Assembly (NCBI GenBank): GCA_029582265.1
Contig: CM055816.1
Span: 38,200,466 to 38,264,465 of the forward strand
Length of the DNA: 64,000 bases
Source: Zoroaster sp. YZ-2022
Taxonomy: Eukaryota > Echinodermata > Asteroidea > Forcipulatida > Zoroasteridae
Direction of reading: 5' to 3'
Position 1 is the first letter of the stretch. Each line of letters starts with the position of its first letter. This document shows, piece after piece, positions 36,710 to 47,482 of the stretch. The position numbers and the translations under genes are program-made. The notes beneath the pieces were generated by a model. The model was given only the letters and a program-made list of their open reading frames with translations, did not search any database and had not been told where the DNA came from.

Positions 36710-37236
36710 TTTTTTTTTACTTTTCAAAGAAAACTTTATTTACAAAGCAGAACAATACAAAATGTACAAATAACAGAATAGAAAACAATGTTTTACCAAA
36801 AATAGTGGTTTACAATATTACTGTAAAAATAATTAAATTCGGTTTACTTTGTTAACGAAAGTAATAACAAAGATACATTTGTTAATGAAAAACATAAATA
36901 CATTAATAAATCAAAAGAACAATCGAAATAAACAAAAGGTTGAGTGGAAAGGAAGAAAAGGAAAGGGCTCCTCTAAAAGGGAGACTGCAAGCACCATGGT
37001 GCGAGCAGACTCCCCTGAGGATCCCTGAGGGGAGACTGCAAGCACCATGGTGCGAGCAGACTCCCCTGAGGATCCCTGAGGTGGGGAGCCACTGGCATTA
37101 CTGGTGTGGGTCTTAAAACCCACTCCAGCGTCTCCCAAAGAGAAAGGAAAAAGAAAATCAGAGAGAGATTAGAGTAGCTGTTCACAAGGTGGGTCGAAAA
37201 GGGGGAAAAGTGGACCGAGAGGGGTCAGGCAGAGAC
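36710..37236 (-). repeat. LINE-tail-like sequence with duplicated hairpin
   Basis: The minus strand ends with AAATAAAG and TTTGAAAAGT followed by CTCTC-type sequence, much like the end of the Tx1-type copy at 37240. It is probably the 3' end of another, mostly deleted copy. Inside, a 52-bp unit (about 36971-37074) is present twice. Each unit contains an imperfect hairpin built on CTCGCACCATGGTGCTTGC. Confidence 0.5.
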
Positions 37237-37785
37237 AGAAGAGAGAGACTTTTGACTTTTCAAATATAATCTTTATTTCACAAACATTTCAAAAACCAAA
37301 CATTACAGAAAATGACATTGTATAATTTGTGATGAAAAGATAAAAATTACAACTATGAAAAAGGCAGATTCTGTTTAAAATTACGGTGAAGTAATGGAAA
37401 CAATAATTATTATGGAGATGAAAAAGGATTTTTGTTTAAAAAGAAAACTGGTGTATTATAACAACAACAAAACGGTTTGAGTAAAATGTACATAGATCGA
37501 AATATAAAATTACAAATGGTTGAGTTAAAATTACAGGGATGAGAACATTACAGGAAGAAAATATATTAGATAAGAAATATTGAATAAAAGCAAATATGAG
37601 GTTTTGTTTAAAATGATGGAGATATAAAATGTTTGATTTGAAATAAAGGTACATTGAAAAGATTAAAAGGCACAGTCAAAACACAATAAAAACACCAGAA
37701 AAGCTTTGTGATTTTTTTTTTTTTTTGAAATATTTTTTGTTTTTGTTTTTGTTTGTTTAAAACGAAACGCGGTTAAAAAAAGCCA

Positions 37786-40440
37786 CGTCAACTCACCATT
37801 AACAGTTTTAACCAATGCATTTTTTGGAGACCATTTTTTTCCTTCAAATTCGTTGAGATTACAGTTAAGTTTAAAGAAAATGAAAATCAAATAATATTTT
37901 GTTTTTCAAACGGTGTTGCCAAATTAAACTGGGATTTACAAATTGGTACGTTCTATATAAAGATAATATATAACGTTCTTGCAGCTGACGATCAGATGAT
38001 TTGCAATTCGTACGGCTTGTTTGTCGCGTCTCCTGGCATGCGGGATCAAGGACCAGTAGATGTTGAAGTTGAGGGGAAAACCAGGAAGGAGACGACTAAT
38101 GAGGGTGTGAAGAAGCGTTAGTGCTGGCTGGACGGACGGACACAGGATAAACAGATGCCAGATCGTGCCCCTCTCTCCGCACCATCCGCATGTTGGTAGA
38201 AGGTTCTTGTCGAGATGGTGAAGTACTGGCAACGACGGTAGGATGTTGTGAAACAGTTTATACAGTACATCGCCCTTCTTTTTTGAGGAGGGCAGTTCGT
38301 ACGCTTTCTTCCAGTTGATTTCATTTGGCCGATCCAGGAAGCCTACGTCGTGCCAGTACGTTTGAGTATGTTCTGGGAGTTCAATGATGTGGCGGTTGAT
38401 TTCCTGATATATAGCTTTGGATGGTGCGGAGATTCCGTTGATGTTGGTCGATAGCTTGATTCCGAAGGGCGGATCTGGCTTTAGGTCAACACTTGCAGGA
38501 GGAGAAGACTTGACGAAACCACGATGACTGAAGATGTTGGGGAACAGACGGACGACGATGGAGCGAAGACGAAAGAGTTGACGATGCAGAAGACGAGACG
38601 AGACGAGAGTGGGCGTGGTCCACACTTAAATTGGATGACGTCGCTGGCGTCGGACCAATGCCCACTTGAAGGATGAAGAAGATGACGAACTTGTTCGATT
38701 CCACATGCCAGGAGGCGCGCAGAGTCTGGGTCATCGTCAGCTGCAAGAGAAACTAAGATAGAACTGTTAACGGGGAGATTGAAGAAAATGAGTGAAAAGA
38801 GAAAACGAGTGGTGTGAGTAGTTATTTAAAAATCTTTGGATACGGTTAAATCTGTATGTGAGGGTGCGTGCTTGGAGGCAGGTTAAACCAAGTCCCCCGG
38901 CCCCTTGTCGGGTTTTTGAAACAAAAGTCGTCTCTTTAGCAGGTGTTTTTGTGTGGGCCAGACGAAATCGATTAACATCCGTTGGAGGTCATCTAGGATG
39001 TGATCAGGGGAGAAAGAACAGCGAGGACATGAAATGTTGTAGAAGCAGCTAATTGGTTACAGACGAGGACTCTGCCTTTAAAAGAGAGGGACAGTGATAA
39101 ATTTTTCCAAGATGTTAGTGTTTTTTTAGTTTTTCGTTGGATTTTTTCCAATTTAATTTTTCATAGCTAGAGGTATTTCCTAGATGAACTCCAAGGAGCT
39201 CGAGCCCCTCGCTGTTCCACAAGAAACCGAGGGGCCTATCGACCCGTCCGGCCCACGAACCGGCCCATAGCCCCTGGGATTTTTTTGTATTTAAACAAGC
39301 AGCAGAGGCGCGGCCGAAGAGGTCATAAGTCTCCTCGACCGCAGTAAAACCCGCATCGGAGGTGACAAACACAGACACGTCGTCTGCGTATGCCGATACC
39401 GAGCAGTATTTCTCCGTACCATGATGTTTAAAGCCACTCATGTTAATATTTAAACGAAGTTTGCTCAAGAGTGGCTCTATAGCAATCGAGTAGAGCAGTC
39501 TCGAGAGCGGGCACCCCTGCCGTATACCCTTCTCAAAAGAGAAGGGCGACGTCAGGGAGCCGCACACCTTGATCAGGCTCTCGGAACCACTGTACAGGAG
39601 CCGTAAATGACGGAGAAATAACTCCCCAAAGCCCATGGCCCTCATTGTGTTAAAAAGATAGCCGTGGTCAACGTTGTCGAAAGCTTTTTTTTGATCGAGG
39701 TTGACCACGGCTAACGGGGCGTCGTTAAGATACGAGTACATTAAAATGTCTCGGATCAAATTGATGTCATAAATCGACCGCCCCGGTACACATTATGCTT
39801 GATCTTCGTTGACGACGCTGTGAATGCACTGTTTGAGCCTGCTGGCGAGCAACCTGGCATAAATTTTATAATCGGTGTTAAGAAGGGAGACTGGACGCCA
39901 ATTGGCAATGTCTGAAAGGTCTCCCTTCTTGGGAATTAAAGTAATAACTGCACGAGAAAAGGAACGGGGAAGGGAGCCGGAATTGAAAGAAAAGTTGAGA
40001 ACAGAAAGGAAATCATTTTTAAGAATGGGCCAAAAGCATTGACAAAATTAGGAGCTAAGGCCATCGAGGCCGGGGGATTTGTTTTTGCCAAGTTGCTCGA
40101 CAGCAAGGTCAAGTTCCTCAAGAGACAGAGGGCAATCAAGGTCCTCCGCCTCTTGAGGCTCAAGCCTATTGAGGTCCTCGGTGATTACATCAAAGGCGCT
40201 CTCGTCAGTCGGTACTCGACTATAAAGGTTTTGGTAAAAGGAGTGAATGTGGGTTTTTATTTCTGTTGGGTTTTCAGTAATGGTGCCAGAGGGGAGTCGT
40301 ATTTTAGAGATTGATTTGGAAATTGAATTGTTTTTTTCTAGGTTAAAGAAGTAAGATGTGGATGAGTCGGTTCGCTGTGAGAGAGCGGGCCCTTTTCTGT
40401 GAGAACACTCCCAGAAAACGGCTCGTCGCCGTCCGTCTGA
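37786..40440 (-). pseudogene. ORF2 (RT) of Tx1/L1-type LINE copy B, broken
   Basis: Fragments in several frames match copy A. These are the RT fingers (about 39760-40400), the palm with KAFDNVDHGYLF, IRQGCPLSRLLYSIA and SAYADDVSVFV (39115-39759), a C-terminal zinc motif CGWCGERGTIWHLFILC (37936-38625) and the end NGELTWLF (37663-37890). The APE-type endonuclease present in copy A is missing, so ORF1 sequence runs almost directly into the RT. The frame is broken several times. This copy cannot be autonomous. Confidence 0.85.
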
Positions 40441-40839
40441 GAGTCTTCCCGCATTGTCGATTCGGTGTCGGGGTAGTTGGAGGGTGAAGTGGACATAGGT
40501 GTAGGAGGGGTCTGGCTGGGTTTTGAAGTGGGAGTTGGGGCGGGTTCGGATGGGAGTGGGGACGGTTTGCTACAGCGGGTGGATTGCGGAGGGGATTTGA
40601 CTGTGAGAACAGGGGATTTAGGAGCGGGTGGTGGGGGAGGGGATTTGGGAGCGGGTGGTGGGGGAGGGGATATGGGCGCGGGTGGTAGGGGGAGGATTTG
40701 GGTGCAGGTGGTGGGGAGGATTTAAGGAGTGATGGTGGGGTAAGGGTATGTATGGTGTTAGGGAGAGGAGAGACAGTGGGGTCAACGTGCATGGGTGAAG
40801 CAATGTGAACTTTCATTATTGTTTTAGGGGGAGAGGGTG
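40440..40839 (-). pseudogene. ORF1 Pro-rich tail, copy B, distal piece
   Basis: The minus strand encodes Pro-rich sequence (for example LPHHPLPNPLPHHPLLNPL) built on a GGAGCGGGTGGTGGGGGAGG-type minisatellite at about 40600-40730. It continues the ORF1 frame interrupted at 56804. Copy A has a comparable but different Pro-rich minisatellite at 63530-63830. Confidence 0.7.
40835..40839. repeat. 5-bp target duplication (GGGTG), left
   Basis: GGGTG immediately precedes the left inverted repeat and recurs immediately after the right one at 56804-56808. This fits an integrase-type insertion. Polintons usually give 6 bp; here only 5 match. Confidence 0.7.
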
Positions 40840-41031
40840 AGTAGTATGTCAGATGGGGGAATTTTAGGGGGAATTCCCCCTTAGGGGTCGTGACGTCATG
40901 AAAGTATTGATGACGTCACAAAAATAGATTTAGATGTTACCGCCGGTTTTACGCGGTGTTACCGCTGGTTTTAAAAAGCTAGTTAAAAAAGTGACAAATT
41001 AAAAAATTGAAAAAAGTAAAAAATATTATCT
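40840..41031 (+). repeat. Left terminal inverted repeat of Polinton
   Basis: It is 192 bp long and starts AGTAGTATGTCAGATGGGGG. Within it are the palindrome GGGGGAATTCCCCC, two TGACGTCA sites (40891-40898 and 40911-40918) and paired GTTACCGCCGG/GTTACCGCTGG words. It matches the right repeat almost base for base except for a 27-bp insertion in the right copy. It probably serves as terminal replication origin and PolB promoter. Confidence 0.92.
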
Positions 41032-41033
41032 AA

Positions 41034-44000
41034 GAGTTTGCGCGAGAACACATTGACCGAATAATTCTTGTGCAAAACAACAAGAATAAAGTAGATAAAC
41101 GCAGTTATTACAACGCGGTGAAAAAATATTTAAAACGACAAAAACAAAAGCCATTATATAAATTAAATTTAGCTGAATTGAGAGAGCGTATAGCGGTTGA
41201 AAATATTGAGCTGCCACCACGCGGCGCGGGAGCGAGAGCGCAGTTGATAAAAAAAGACTACATCGCCGCTATTAAAAGGTTTCACAACCGAGAAGAAGAG
41301 TTGAGATTTAAACCTCCCATTAGTGGTGGCAGATATTTACGCGAACGAATAATGGTCGTTCCGCTGAATCACAGCAAAGAAAAAGATTTAAATATATTTT
41401 ACCGAGCGGTAAAACCAAAGATAATCGCCAAGTTGGCTTTTGACTTGAAAGAATTTACCGCGTACAAGTTTATGATATTTATACGAGTTAAATTACGTAA
41501 AGAAAAATTAGACGGCACGATCGATCTTGCCGAACCAAGTTTTCATAATAATAAGCAAATTGTTCTATTGAATTTAGATGATATCGAAAACATACTCGAT
41601 ACTGTTTCTTCACAAATTCAAGAGGCTTTAGAAAAATGGACTCAAAAGGGCAGCGGATGGGAAATAGATCGCGTCGTAGATATGAACCTCACCATCGCGA
41701 AATATAAACCTTTTAAAGGTGGTTCTTATATCTCGCTATGCGACTATATAAAAAATAAAAAAGCGTGCATCAACGTAAAAAACAACGACGACGATTGTTT
41801 GCGATGGTCACTACGTAGCGCTCTTTTCCCCGCAAAAAAGAATGTTGATAGAACTAGTAAGTACCCGATAGAGGACGGTTTAAATTTTAACGATATCGAG
41901 GCTCCTACTCCGATTAATCAAATAAAAAAAGTAGAAAAACAAAACAATATGGCGATAAACGTTTTCGGTTACGAATCAAAATCTATACTAGTTTACAAAC
42001 TCAGCGATCAACCAGCGGAGCTGGATCGCATTAATTTATTATTGATTAACGAGGAAGAAGAAAAAGGAACCAGATCTCACTACGTTTGGATAAAAGATGT
42101 GAACAAATTACTTTACGATCAAACGAGTCACAAAGAACGTAAACATTTTTGTTTGAGATGTTTACAGGGTTTTTCGACAAAAGAATATCTCGAAAATCAC
42201 GAAGAAATGTGTAAGGGAATAAACGACAGACCGACGGCAATCGTGATGCCGGAAAAGGGTAAAAACGATACGGTTAAATTTATAAATTTTCATAAAAAGA
42301 TGCGAGTTCCTTTCGTAATATACGCCGATTTTGAAAGTATTATTAAAAATGTTGTAGATGTAAACTCTACGAGTACTACAAAACTACAAGAACACGTCGT
42401 TTGCGGTTATTCGTATATTAGAGTTCGTTGCGACGGTGAAACTAGCGAACCCATCATTTACAGAGGAGAAGATGCGGCTGAACACTTTTTAATTGAATTA
42501 GAAAAAGAAGAAGAAAAGATTAACGAGATATTTAAAAACCCTGAAAAATTAAACATGACTAAAGAAAATGTAGAAGATTACAACTCTGCTAGCGAGTGTT
42601 GGATATGCGAAAAGAAATTTTTTAGAGACGCTGACGGCAAGTTTACAAAAGTAAGAGATCATTGTCACATTACTGGAAAGTATAGAGGCGCGGCGCATAA
42701 TTATTGTAATTTAAAACTAAGTTTAAAACCAAACAGAACTTTATTCCGGTTGTATTTCATAATTTGCGAGGATACGATTCTCATCTCATTATGCAGGCCG
42801 CGAGTCAAACGACGGGAAATCTAACGTGTATTCCAAACAATATCGAAAAATATATTTCTTTTTCAATCGGGCAACTACGATTTATAGACAGCGCTCAATT
42901 TTTATTGGCGTCGTTGGATAAACTCGTAAAATCAAACAATTCTTTTCCGATTACAACTAAACTCGAACCCTCCTCCGAAAAATTTAATCTGTTAAAAAGC
43001 AAGGGTATTTATCCTTACGAGTACATGGATAGTTTTGAAAAATTTAAAGAGAAACAACTTCCTTCAATATAATCTTTTTACAGTAGTTTAAACAACCAAC
43101 ACATTACCAAAGAACAATACGAGCACGCAAAGAATGTATTTTGTATTTTTGATTGTAAAAATTTAGGAGACTATCACGATTTATACGTGCGTACCGATAC
43201 TTGCTTATTGGCGGACGTATTTGAAAATTTTCGCGCTACTTGCGTTAAACAATATGGTTTAGACCCGGCTAATTATTATACTAGTCCCGGTCTGAGTTGG
43301 GACGCTTTATTAAAACATTCGAAACAAACTTTAGAATTGCTCACAGACGTCGACATGCATTTATTTATTGAGAGAGGTACGCGCGGAGGAACGTGTATGG
43401 TGAGTAAACGATACGCTAAAGCGAATAATGTTTACTTGTACGACTACGATGAAAATATTCCGTCGAGTTACATTACGTATTTAGACGCGAATAATTTATA
43501 CGGCTATGCGATGAGTCAACCTTTGCCGACGGGTAATTTTAAATGGATGACAAATAAACAAATAGACAAACTCGAGAGCGAGGGATTAAAGCGAAACAAA
43601 GGATGTATTTTAGAAGTCAATTTACAATATCCCAAAGAATTACACGATTCTCACAACGCGTTTCCACTCGCGCCAGAGTCTTTAGTGGTGCCGAAAGAAT
43701 GGATGAGCGACTATCAAAAGAATTTACTAAAAGACAAACCGGCTCCAAACGTCGTAAAATTAGTTCCAAATTTATACGATAAACTCAACTACGTGCTTCA
43801 TTATCGTAATTTACGATTGTATTTACAACTAGGTATGAAACTAACTAAAATTCATCGCGTTTTAGAATTTGACGAATCGTGTTGGATGAAATCGTACATT
43901 GATAAAAACACTCAACTTAGAAAACTCGCGACGAGCGATTTTGAAAAAGACTTGTTTAAACTCATGAACAATTCAGTTTTTGGAAAAACGATGGAAAATG

Positions 44001-44749
44001 TACGAAAACGCGTCAACGTAAATTTGAAGCGGTTAAACGACGAAAAAGCGGAAAATCAAATTCGTTCGCTCATCGCGAAACCAAATTTTGCAGAGGCGAG
44101 GATTTTCGATAACGATCTAGTAGCGATTCACATGCACAAAACAAAACTCGTTCTCAACCGCCCAGTTTACGTAGGAATGAGCGTACTGGATTTATCTAAA
44201 CATTTAATGTATGATTTTTATTACAATCAATTAAAGAAGAAATACGGCGAGAGGTCTGAGTTGGTATACACGGATACAGACAGCTTGTTGTTGGAAATTA
44301 AAACTCGAGATGTTTTTAAAGATATGAAAAAAGACAAGCATTTATACGATTTTAGTAACTATAAACGAGATCATTTTCTATTTTCTGAAGAAAATAAAAA
44401 AATGATTGGTAAAATGAAAGACGAGACCGCGGGAACTCTAATCTCCGAAGTTGTTTGTTTGAGACCCAAAATGTATTCGATACTTTTATCGGACGAAAAA
44501 CAAATAAGAAAAGCTAAAGGAGTTAAAAAACAAGTTTTAGAACAATATATTAAACACGACCGATATAAACAAGTTTTATCTATGAAAAATACTCTACATC
44601 ACCCTATGAATTTTATTAGGCATGAAAAACATCGACTATATACAACTCGAATAAATAAAATATCGCTATCACCTTTAGACACAAAGAGACACATTTTAGA
44701 AGACGGAATAGGCACTCACGCTTACGGTCACTATAGCCTTAACGTTTAA
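41034..44749 (+). pseudogene. polB: Protein-primed family B DNA polymerase, broken
   Basis: The frame opens at 41034 directly inside the left inverted repeat; the first ATG in frame is only at 41352, so the true start is uncertain. Visible parts in order are a Lys-rich N-terminus, a CLRC...H..C finger (about 42150-42210), exonuclease motif I (YADFES, near 42320), a zinc-binding segment with CWICEKK and DHCHITGKYRGAAH (42595-42720), exo motif II (HNLRGYDSH, downstream frame), palm motif A (DANNLYGYAMSQ), motif B (KLMNNSVFGKTMENV) and motif C (YTDTDS). It would replicate the element from protein-primed ends. A single-base deletion near 42743 shifts the frame and an in-frame TAA lies at 43070-43072; the rest is intact to 44749. 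It is convergent with the integrase, 14 bp away. Confidence 0.93.
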
Positions 44750-44763
44750 CATTACAATTACAA

Positions 44764-45756
44764 TTACGGCATGATTGGAGGATTTTCTGTATCTCTAGGA
44801 ATAATTTGTAATTCTTGTTTTACAAAACTACGAGCGGGTCCCGCGTCCAAGTAATACAAGATGGGTTGATTCGCGGCTTGCATCGTTTTAGATATTCTAT
44901 ATACCGTTATACTCCATATAGGGTCGGTCGCGCGGCGTCTCGTATCTTTTTCACCTTCACCGGGTGCGTATAAATATCGAACCAAACTGTTGTTTGGGAT
45001 TCTTTTTTCATTCTTTTTAGCGCTTAGCGCGGCTGAGGCCGGATTTTGCTCGACACTACGTAATTTAATCGCGTCTTTAGGTTTCAAATTAATTAGTCGC
45101 GTCGTCTCGTTGTTTAACGCTTTTACGACTAGAGGTAATCTTTTAACCCATTCTCTGTTTCTCGTATCGGTCGCTATTTCTTGCGCGTATTGATGTGAAA
45201 ATAATCTTTCGCTCAAAGTTCTATTAAATCGCTCCACCATACCCTGAGCTCTGTGATTACCGACCTCACTTCTTTGTATTACAACATTATGTTTACTCAT
45301 CAATACGTTGACGCTACTCATGAATTCTTTTCCAGGATCGACTTTTATAATTTTAGGCCAAGTTAACGAAGAACGTTTATAAATTTTCTCAAACGCGTTA
45401 CCAACTTGCGTAGCTGTTTTATCGGTTAACGGTTGTGCTTCTTTAAATCTACTGGCTTCATCTACAACGGTTAATGCGTACTTGTACGTAATTCTACCAA
45501 CTACATCGTGCGGAAGAAACAATAGATCCGCTTGATGAACCTCATTCGGTTTTCCAAATGTACTATTTGATGAAGTTGGTCTTGGAATATATTTAGCATA
45601 GGGTAAATAAATTTGCCACAGCGCTTGCTTTTTTATCCACTGTCGAACTGTTTTTACATTTACTTTAGTTTATTTAGCCAGCTTGCTGATTGCGTCTTGA
45701 CCTTTGTAATATCCTCGTGCACTATAATAAGCGTTTGAAAGTTTTAGCTCATTCAT
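44764..45756 (-). pseudogene. int: Retroviral-type DDE integrase, one nonsense codon
   Basis: From ATG at 45756 it encodes an N-terminal segment (MNELKLSNAYYSARGYYKGQ), the rve catalytic core and a C-terminal SH3-like tail of about 330 residues in all. Catalytic acids are visible in HQADLLFLPHD, KVDPGKEFM and GMVERFNRTL. It inserts the element's ends and generates the target duplication. An in-frame TAA at 45670-45672 interrupts it about 28 codons after the start. There is no stop codon between the upstream membrane-protein gene and this start, so the two read as one frame up to that TAA. Confidence 0.92.
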
Positions 45757-46038
45757 TTTTAATATTGTACAACATATTTTGTATTCATTAGGATTTTTAG
45801 GCATGAGCGAATCTGGTAAAATTCCTTGTTTAACTAACGCCATTTGAGTTCCCCCGGCTAATGCGACTGTCACGGTGAGTTTTAACCCATCTTTTACACT
45901 AAACTTTCCCAAGTTGGCTGGTTCTACGCTTAATGCTTTTTTACCGATCATGCTGTATAAAACTATAAAAACACCAAAAACGAGGCTGTGATAAACTGAA
46001 TCTGCGATTGTTTTCGTATCTATCGGCATTGAAGACAT
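45757..46038 (-). CDS. Small membrane protein, reads into integrase frame
   Basis: It starts at ATG 46038 with MSSMPIDTKTIADSVYHSLV. It has two hydrophobic segments (about residues 16-35 and 53-72) separated by a Lys/Pro-containing loop. I know no function; small membrane proteins next to the integrase are candidates for virion-membrane parts. No stop codon separates it from the integrase start, which suggests a lost stop or a natural fusion. Its start is preceded by TATAAA, like other genes of this element. Confidence 0.65.
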
Positions 46039-46078
46039 ATTTTATAGTCGTTAAATATAATATTTAAAAAAAAAACTT

Positions 46079-46519
46079 TTATTCCATTTCAAAAACAATG
46101 AGTTCTCTCGTCGTCTGCGAGGTGGGCGGTGAAACGCTAGCGAGTTTAACGGGTTCGTTTTTAAATGTCGGTTCTCTAATCGTAGTTGGTTCTCCAATCG
46201 TAGTTGGTTTACTAAACAAGAAATAAGCGATACCTCCAATAGCTAAACCAATAGCTATATAGACAAAATAGCTCGTTTTACTGCTCGTCGAGTTGTTTTC
46301 TTTATAACTAGACGCTTCTTCGCTATCGCGAGACGTTTTAACGCTTTTCGAGGGTTTAGCGAGTTGTAGTTTTTTCTTTTTGTTAATTTCGGCTAGTCTT
46401 TTTCCAGCCGCAACTCTGTTTGGGTTTTTTGGTTTAGTCCCTGGTTGGGTTACGGTCTTCGGCGTTGAAGTTTGCGGTTGCATCGGTTCCGGTTGCGCAA
46501 TCTGCTCGTTGGTTTCCAT
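46079..46519 (-). CDS. Basic single-pass membrane protein
   Basis: The 146 residues begin with a Gln/Pro/Thr-rich segment, then a basic stretch (NPNRVAAGKRLAEINKKKK), a Ser-rich spacer, one membrane segment (YFVYIAIGLAIGGIAYFLF) and a short tail with repeated GEPTTI/REPT. The basic stretch resembles proteins I recall from cnidarian Mavericks, but their role is unknown. Its 5' end overlaps the 3' end of the next gene upstream by 86 bp in another frame. It is intact. Confidence 0.75.
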   Translation of the reverse strand: METNEQIAQPEPMQPQTSTPKTVTQPGTKPKNPNRVAAGKRLAEINKKKKLQLAKPSKSVKTSRDSEEASSYKENNSTSSKTSYFVYIAIGLAIGGIAYFLFSKPTTIGEPTTIREPTFKNEPVKLASVSPPTSQTTRELIVFEME

Positions 46520-47027
46520 CGCTTTTATTATCTACGCAAGATTCTTCTTTTCTTTTTAAATGTTTTGCCGTAATTAACGAAGCGCTGAGAGGCGCGATCA
46601 ACATGCCGTACTTGTAGTATATTTCACACGCCACGGTAGAAAGCATGGTAGAAATGAACGGATCTTTTTCTAAATCTGAAATTAATTTACCTTCATCATC
46701 AATTTGAAATTTATGACCGTACAAATCTATACGATTTAAACTAAATCCTAATAGTTTAGCGTATAGCGTTATAATAGCGCTACCTAAAGACTGAGTAATA
46801 TCGCGACCTAATTTAGTTTCGTATTGCGTGTGCAGCGCGTCTCGCTCTTCGGTAGACAAAGCTTCAATATCGCTAACGCTTAGTTCTTTTCCGAAAAACT
46901 TTTTCGAATCTCCTCCCACTACAACCGATAAAAGACGTATTTTTTGTTTCAACGACGTATCATCGCTTGCGTCGTCCGCGAGTGGCATCTGTGGATTTTC
47001 GTTCAATAGTTTATGTACTTCTTCCAA
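46434..47027 (-). CDS. Unknown protein, 197 residues, two hydrophobic patches
   Basis: I do not recognise it. It starts at ATG 47027, is acidic at the N-terminus and carries hydrophobic or amphipathic helices around residues 95-110 (SLGSAIITLYAKLLGF) and 140-160. The C-terminus is Asn/Asp-rich. It lies in a minus-strand block with integrase, ATPase and capsid genes and overlaps both neighbours slightly, so it is probably co-expressed with virion genes. It is intact. Confidence 0.7.
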   Translation of the reverse strand: MEEVHKLLNENPQMPLADDASDDTSLKQKIRLLSVVVGGDSKKFFGKELSVSDIEALSTEERDALHTQYETKLGRDITQSLGSAIITLYAKLLGFSLNRIDLYGHKFQIDDEGKLISDLEKDPFISTMLSTVACEIYYKYGMLIAPLSASLITAKHLKRKEESCVDNKSDGNQRADCATGTDATANFNAEDRNPTRD

Positions 47028-47329
47028 TTATTATACGTATTCATAGAATAATCGGTTAAATTTATAAAAAAATATAGAAACCAATAATTAGTTTTAGATA
47101 ACCAACCATCGTTTAAAAGTTCGTTAAGATTAAACATTAGATCTTTTACTCGTTCAGCAGATATATTCGTAAATATATCTTTTACTTTTTCAGTATTCTC
47201 GTTTAAAACTTGTACTAGGTTTTTTCTTTCTTTTTCAGTATTTAAAAGTTGGTTAAGATTATGTATAAAATCATTTACTCGTTCAGCAGATATATTCGTA
47301 AATATAACTTGCACTCGTTCAGCATTCAT
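47003..47329 (-). CDS. Small protein with two ERV-type internal repeats
   Basis: The 108 residues contain two tandem copies of a unit of about 45 residues, each with IFTNISAERV followed by a helix ending NLN-LLN. It is probably helical, with an aromatic tail (WFLYFFINL) that may be membrane-active. No family is recognised. It overlaps the downstream gene by 25 bp. It is intact, but its small size and repetitive make-up leave some doubt that it is a gene. Confidence 0.55.
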   Translation of the reverse strand: MNAERVQVIFTNISAERVNDFIHNLNQLLNTEKERKNLVQVLNENTEKVKDIFTNISAERVKDLMFNLNELLNDGWLSKTNYWFLYFFINLTDYSMNTYNNWKKYINY

Positions 47330-47374
47330 ATTTATAAATAGATTTTATAATATTTATTAAAATACGAAACAATC

Positions 47375-47480
47375 TATGAGTAATTGCTCTTAACCTATGG
47401 GTAATTACTAACGACCTAGGGCAATTGCTGAGTAACCTATGAGTAATTGCTAACGACCTAGGGTAATTACTCTTAATGGT
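47375..47480. repeat. Non-coding tandem repeat between virion genes
   Basis: Repeated words CCTATGAGTAATTGC and ACGACCTAGGGTAATT alternate about four times in 105 bp, just downstream of the ATPase stop codon. GAGTAATT and AATTACTC are inverse to each other. It could be a terminator, a packaging site or an origin; this is inference only. Confidence 0.7.
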
Positions 47481-47482
47481 CC

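Larger units (their letters stand above)
32893..36710. other. No gene recognised; several small repeats
   Basis: No exon or RNA gene was seen. It contains a near-perfect hairpin (33623-33657), a second MITE copy (33691-34074), a CGCCACTCGCG-type tandem repeat (34580-34680) and a CCATTATGTCC repeat array (35278-35455). Confidence 0.45.
37240..40839 (-). mobile_element. Tx1/L1-type LINE copy B, 3' part
   Basis: This is the 3' portion of a non-LTR retrotransposon whose 5' portion lies at 56804-57930, on the far side of the inserted 16-kb element. The two portions meet at the GGGTG target duplication. It carries the end of ORF1, a fused RT and a 3' UTR with AATAAAG (complement at 37269-37276). 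Compared with copy A it has lost the endonuclease region between ORF1 and the RT, and has smaller deletions near 38800. Confidence 0.8.

Noticed and set aside
40343..40816. 157-residue Pro-rich protein as an independent gene
   Set aside because: It is the tail of LINE ORF1 carrying a minisatellite, running into RT sequence after a deletion.
47375..47480. Possible CRISPR array near the ATPase
   Set aside because: The repeat words alternate directly without unique spacers of constant length.
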